This document shows, in pieces, positions 63,692 through 64,000 of a stretch of 64,000 nt of DNA. The stretch spans positions 26,637,426-26,701,425 of the forward strand of contig CP141136.1 in NCBI GenBank assembly GCA_035236585.1, in the 5' to 3' direction. The stretch comes from Warburgia ugandensis. Taxonomy: Eukaryota; Streptophyta; Magnoliopsida; Canellales; Canellaceae. A program made the position numbers and the translations under genes. Within the stretch, counting starts at the first letter, position 1. Every line of letters starts with the position of its first letter. The notes below the pieces were generated by a model. That model was not told the origin of the DNA. It searched no databases and saw only the letters and a program-made list of their open reading frames with translations.

Positions 63692-64000
63692 CCGGCTATG
63701 GCGGTGCCCCTCAATGGCGGTGCCACCATTGGCAGTGGCAGATCCCTCTAGAAAAATCAGGATCAAGGGTTTTTGGGAGTGCTTAGAGGTTGAAGACGAC
63801 AGGGGGTGCCGTTATCAAAACGCCCCCCTGCGTTTTTCGTCCTTTTTCATTTTTTTTTCTTTTTTCTGTTTAATTTTCAAAAATACCCCTATCTTTAAAT
63901 GGCTGTAACTTTTTCATACGAACTCAGTTTTTGGTGATTTTTGAGGCGTTGGATTCCATTTTTTGAGTAGAATCTAATGGTACTAGTTTCCTCATCAAAT

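Larger units (their letters stand above)
62077..64000 (-). mobile_element. LTR 'D', partial, running out of the window
   Basis: Related to A, B and C. Blocks resembling the GTGTGGCCAAACCC, TTTGGGC..GGTA.CCATC and CATAGCA..CC regions of A/B lie at 62150-62220. Near the end GAACTCAG.TTTT..GATTCCATTTT..GAGTA resembles the end of A (57900-57950). A minus-strand TATA box (CCTATAAAAAC at 63681-63691) and donor-like CCAAG/GTAAGCCAT at 63406/63405 match the layout of C. The left part, including the hairpin region, is absent: D begins at the TRIM edge. The right end is outside the window. Confidence 0.7.

Noticed and set aside
63074-63908. Cluster of overlapping open frames at the right edge
   Set aside because: They lie in LTR D, overlap on both strands, and show no domain or splice structure.

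Overview
The window is nuclear DNA of a flowering plant: intron-rich genes with GT-AG junctions, a plant beta-galactosidase, a plant-only PR-10 protein, and plant-type SINE, RTE, chromovirus and TRIM elements. The species cannot be named from the sequence. The dispersed families would fit many angiosperms; a magnoliid-like lineage is only a guess.

Three genes are supported. (1) A GH35 beta-galactosidase on the + strand, 19 coding exons, 6974-34671, 847 codons plus stop, with a C-terminal galactose-binding-lectin (SUEL) domain. Most of its 27.7 kb is intron filled with transposons. (2) A quinone oxidoreductase (MDR family, PIG3-like) on the - strand, 6 exons, 43027-38579, 362 codons plus stop. 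(3) A Bet v 1/PR-10 protein resembling cytokinin-specific (phytohormone) binding proteins, - strand, 2 exons, 47558-44964, 157 codons plus stop. Genes 1 and 2 converge on a 3.9 kb gap that holds a 2.8 kb solo LTR. Genes 2 and 3 are head-to-tail. No shared pathway is evident.

Layout: 1-6.5 kb, direct duplication, minisatellite, GA microsatellite, Au-like SINE and a 5'-truncated RTE LINE. 6.6-34.7 kb, beta-galactosidase with a TIR transposon (intron 5), RTE and SINE fragments, a chromovirus with a solo LTR nested in its integrase (intron 14), and an RTE-in-RTE-with-SINE nest (intron 18). 35.6-38.4 kb, solo LTR 'C'. 38.6-47.6 kb, genes 2 and 3, with a complete TRIM in one intron. 49.1-58.3 kb, LTR 'A' carrying nested LTR 'B'. 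58.3-61.5 kb, no gene recognised. 61.5-62.1 kb, a young TRIM. 62.1-64 kb, a fourth related LTR 'D' leaving the window.

The most interesting signal is a pair of adjacent hairpins at the same place in the large LTRs A, B and C. The stem is kept by compensating base changes while surrounding sequence has diverged. Many insertions are defined to the base by target-site duplications read directly from the sequence. All exon joins are from inspection of splice sites, reading frame and family similarity, not from transcripts.
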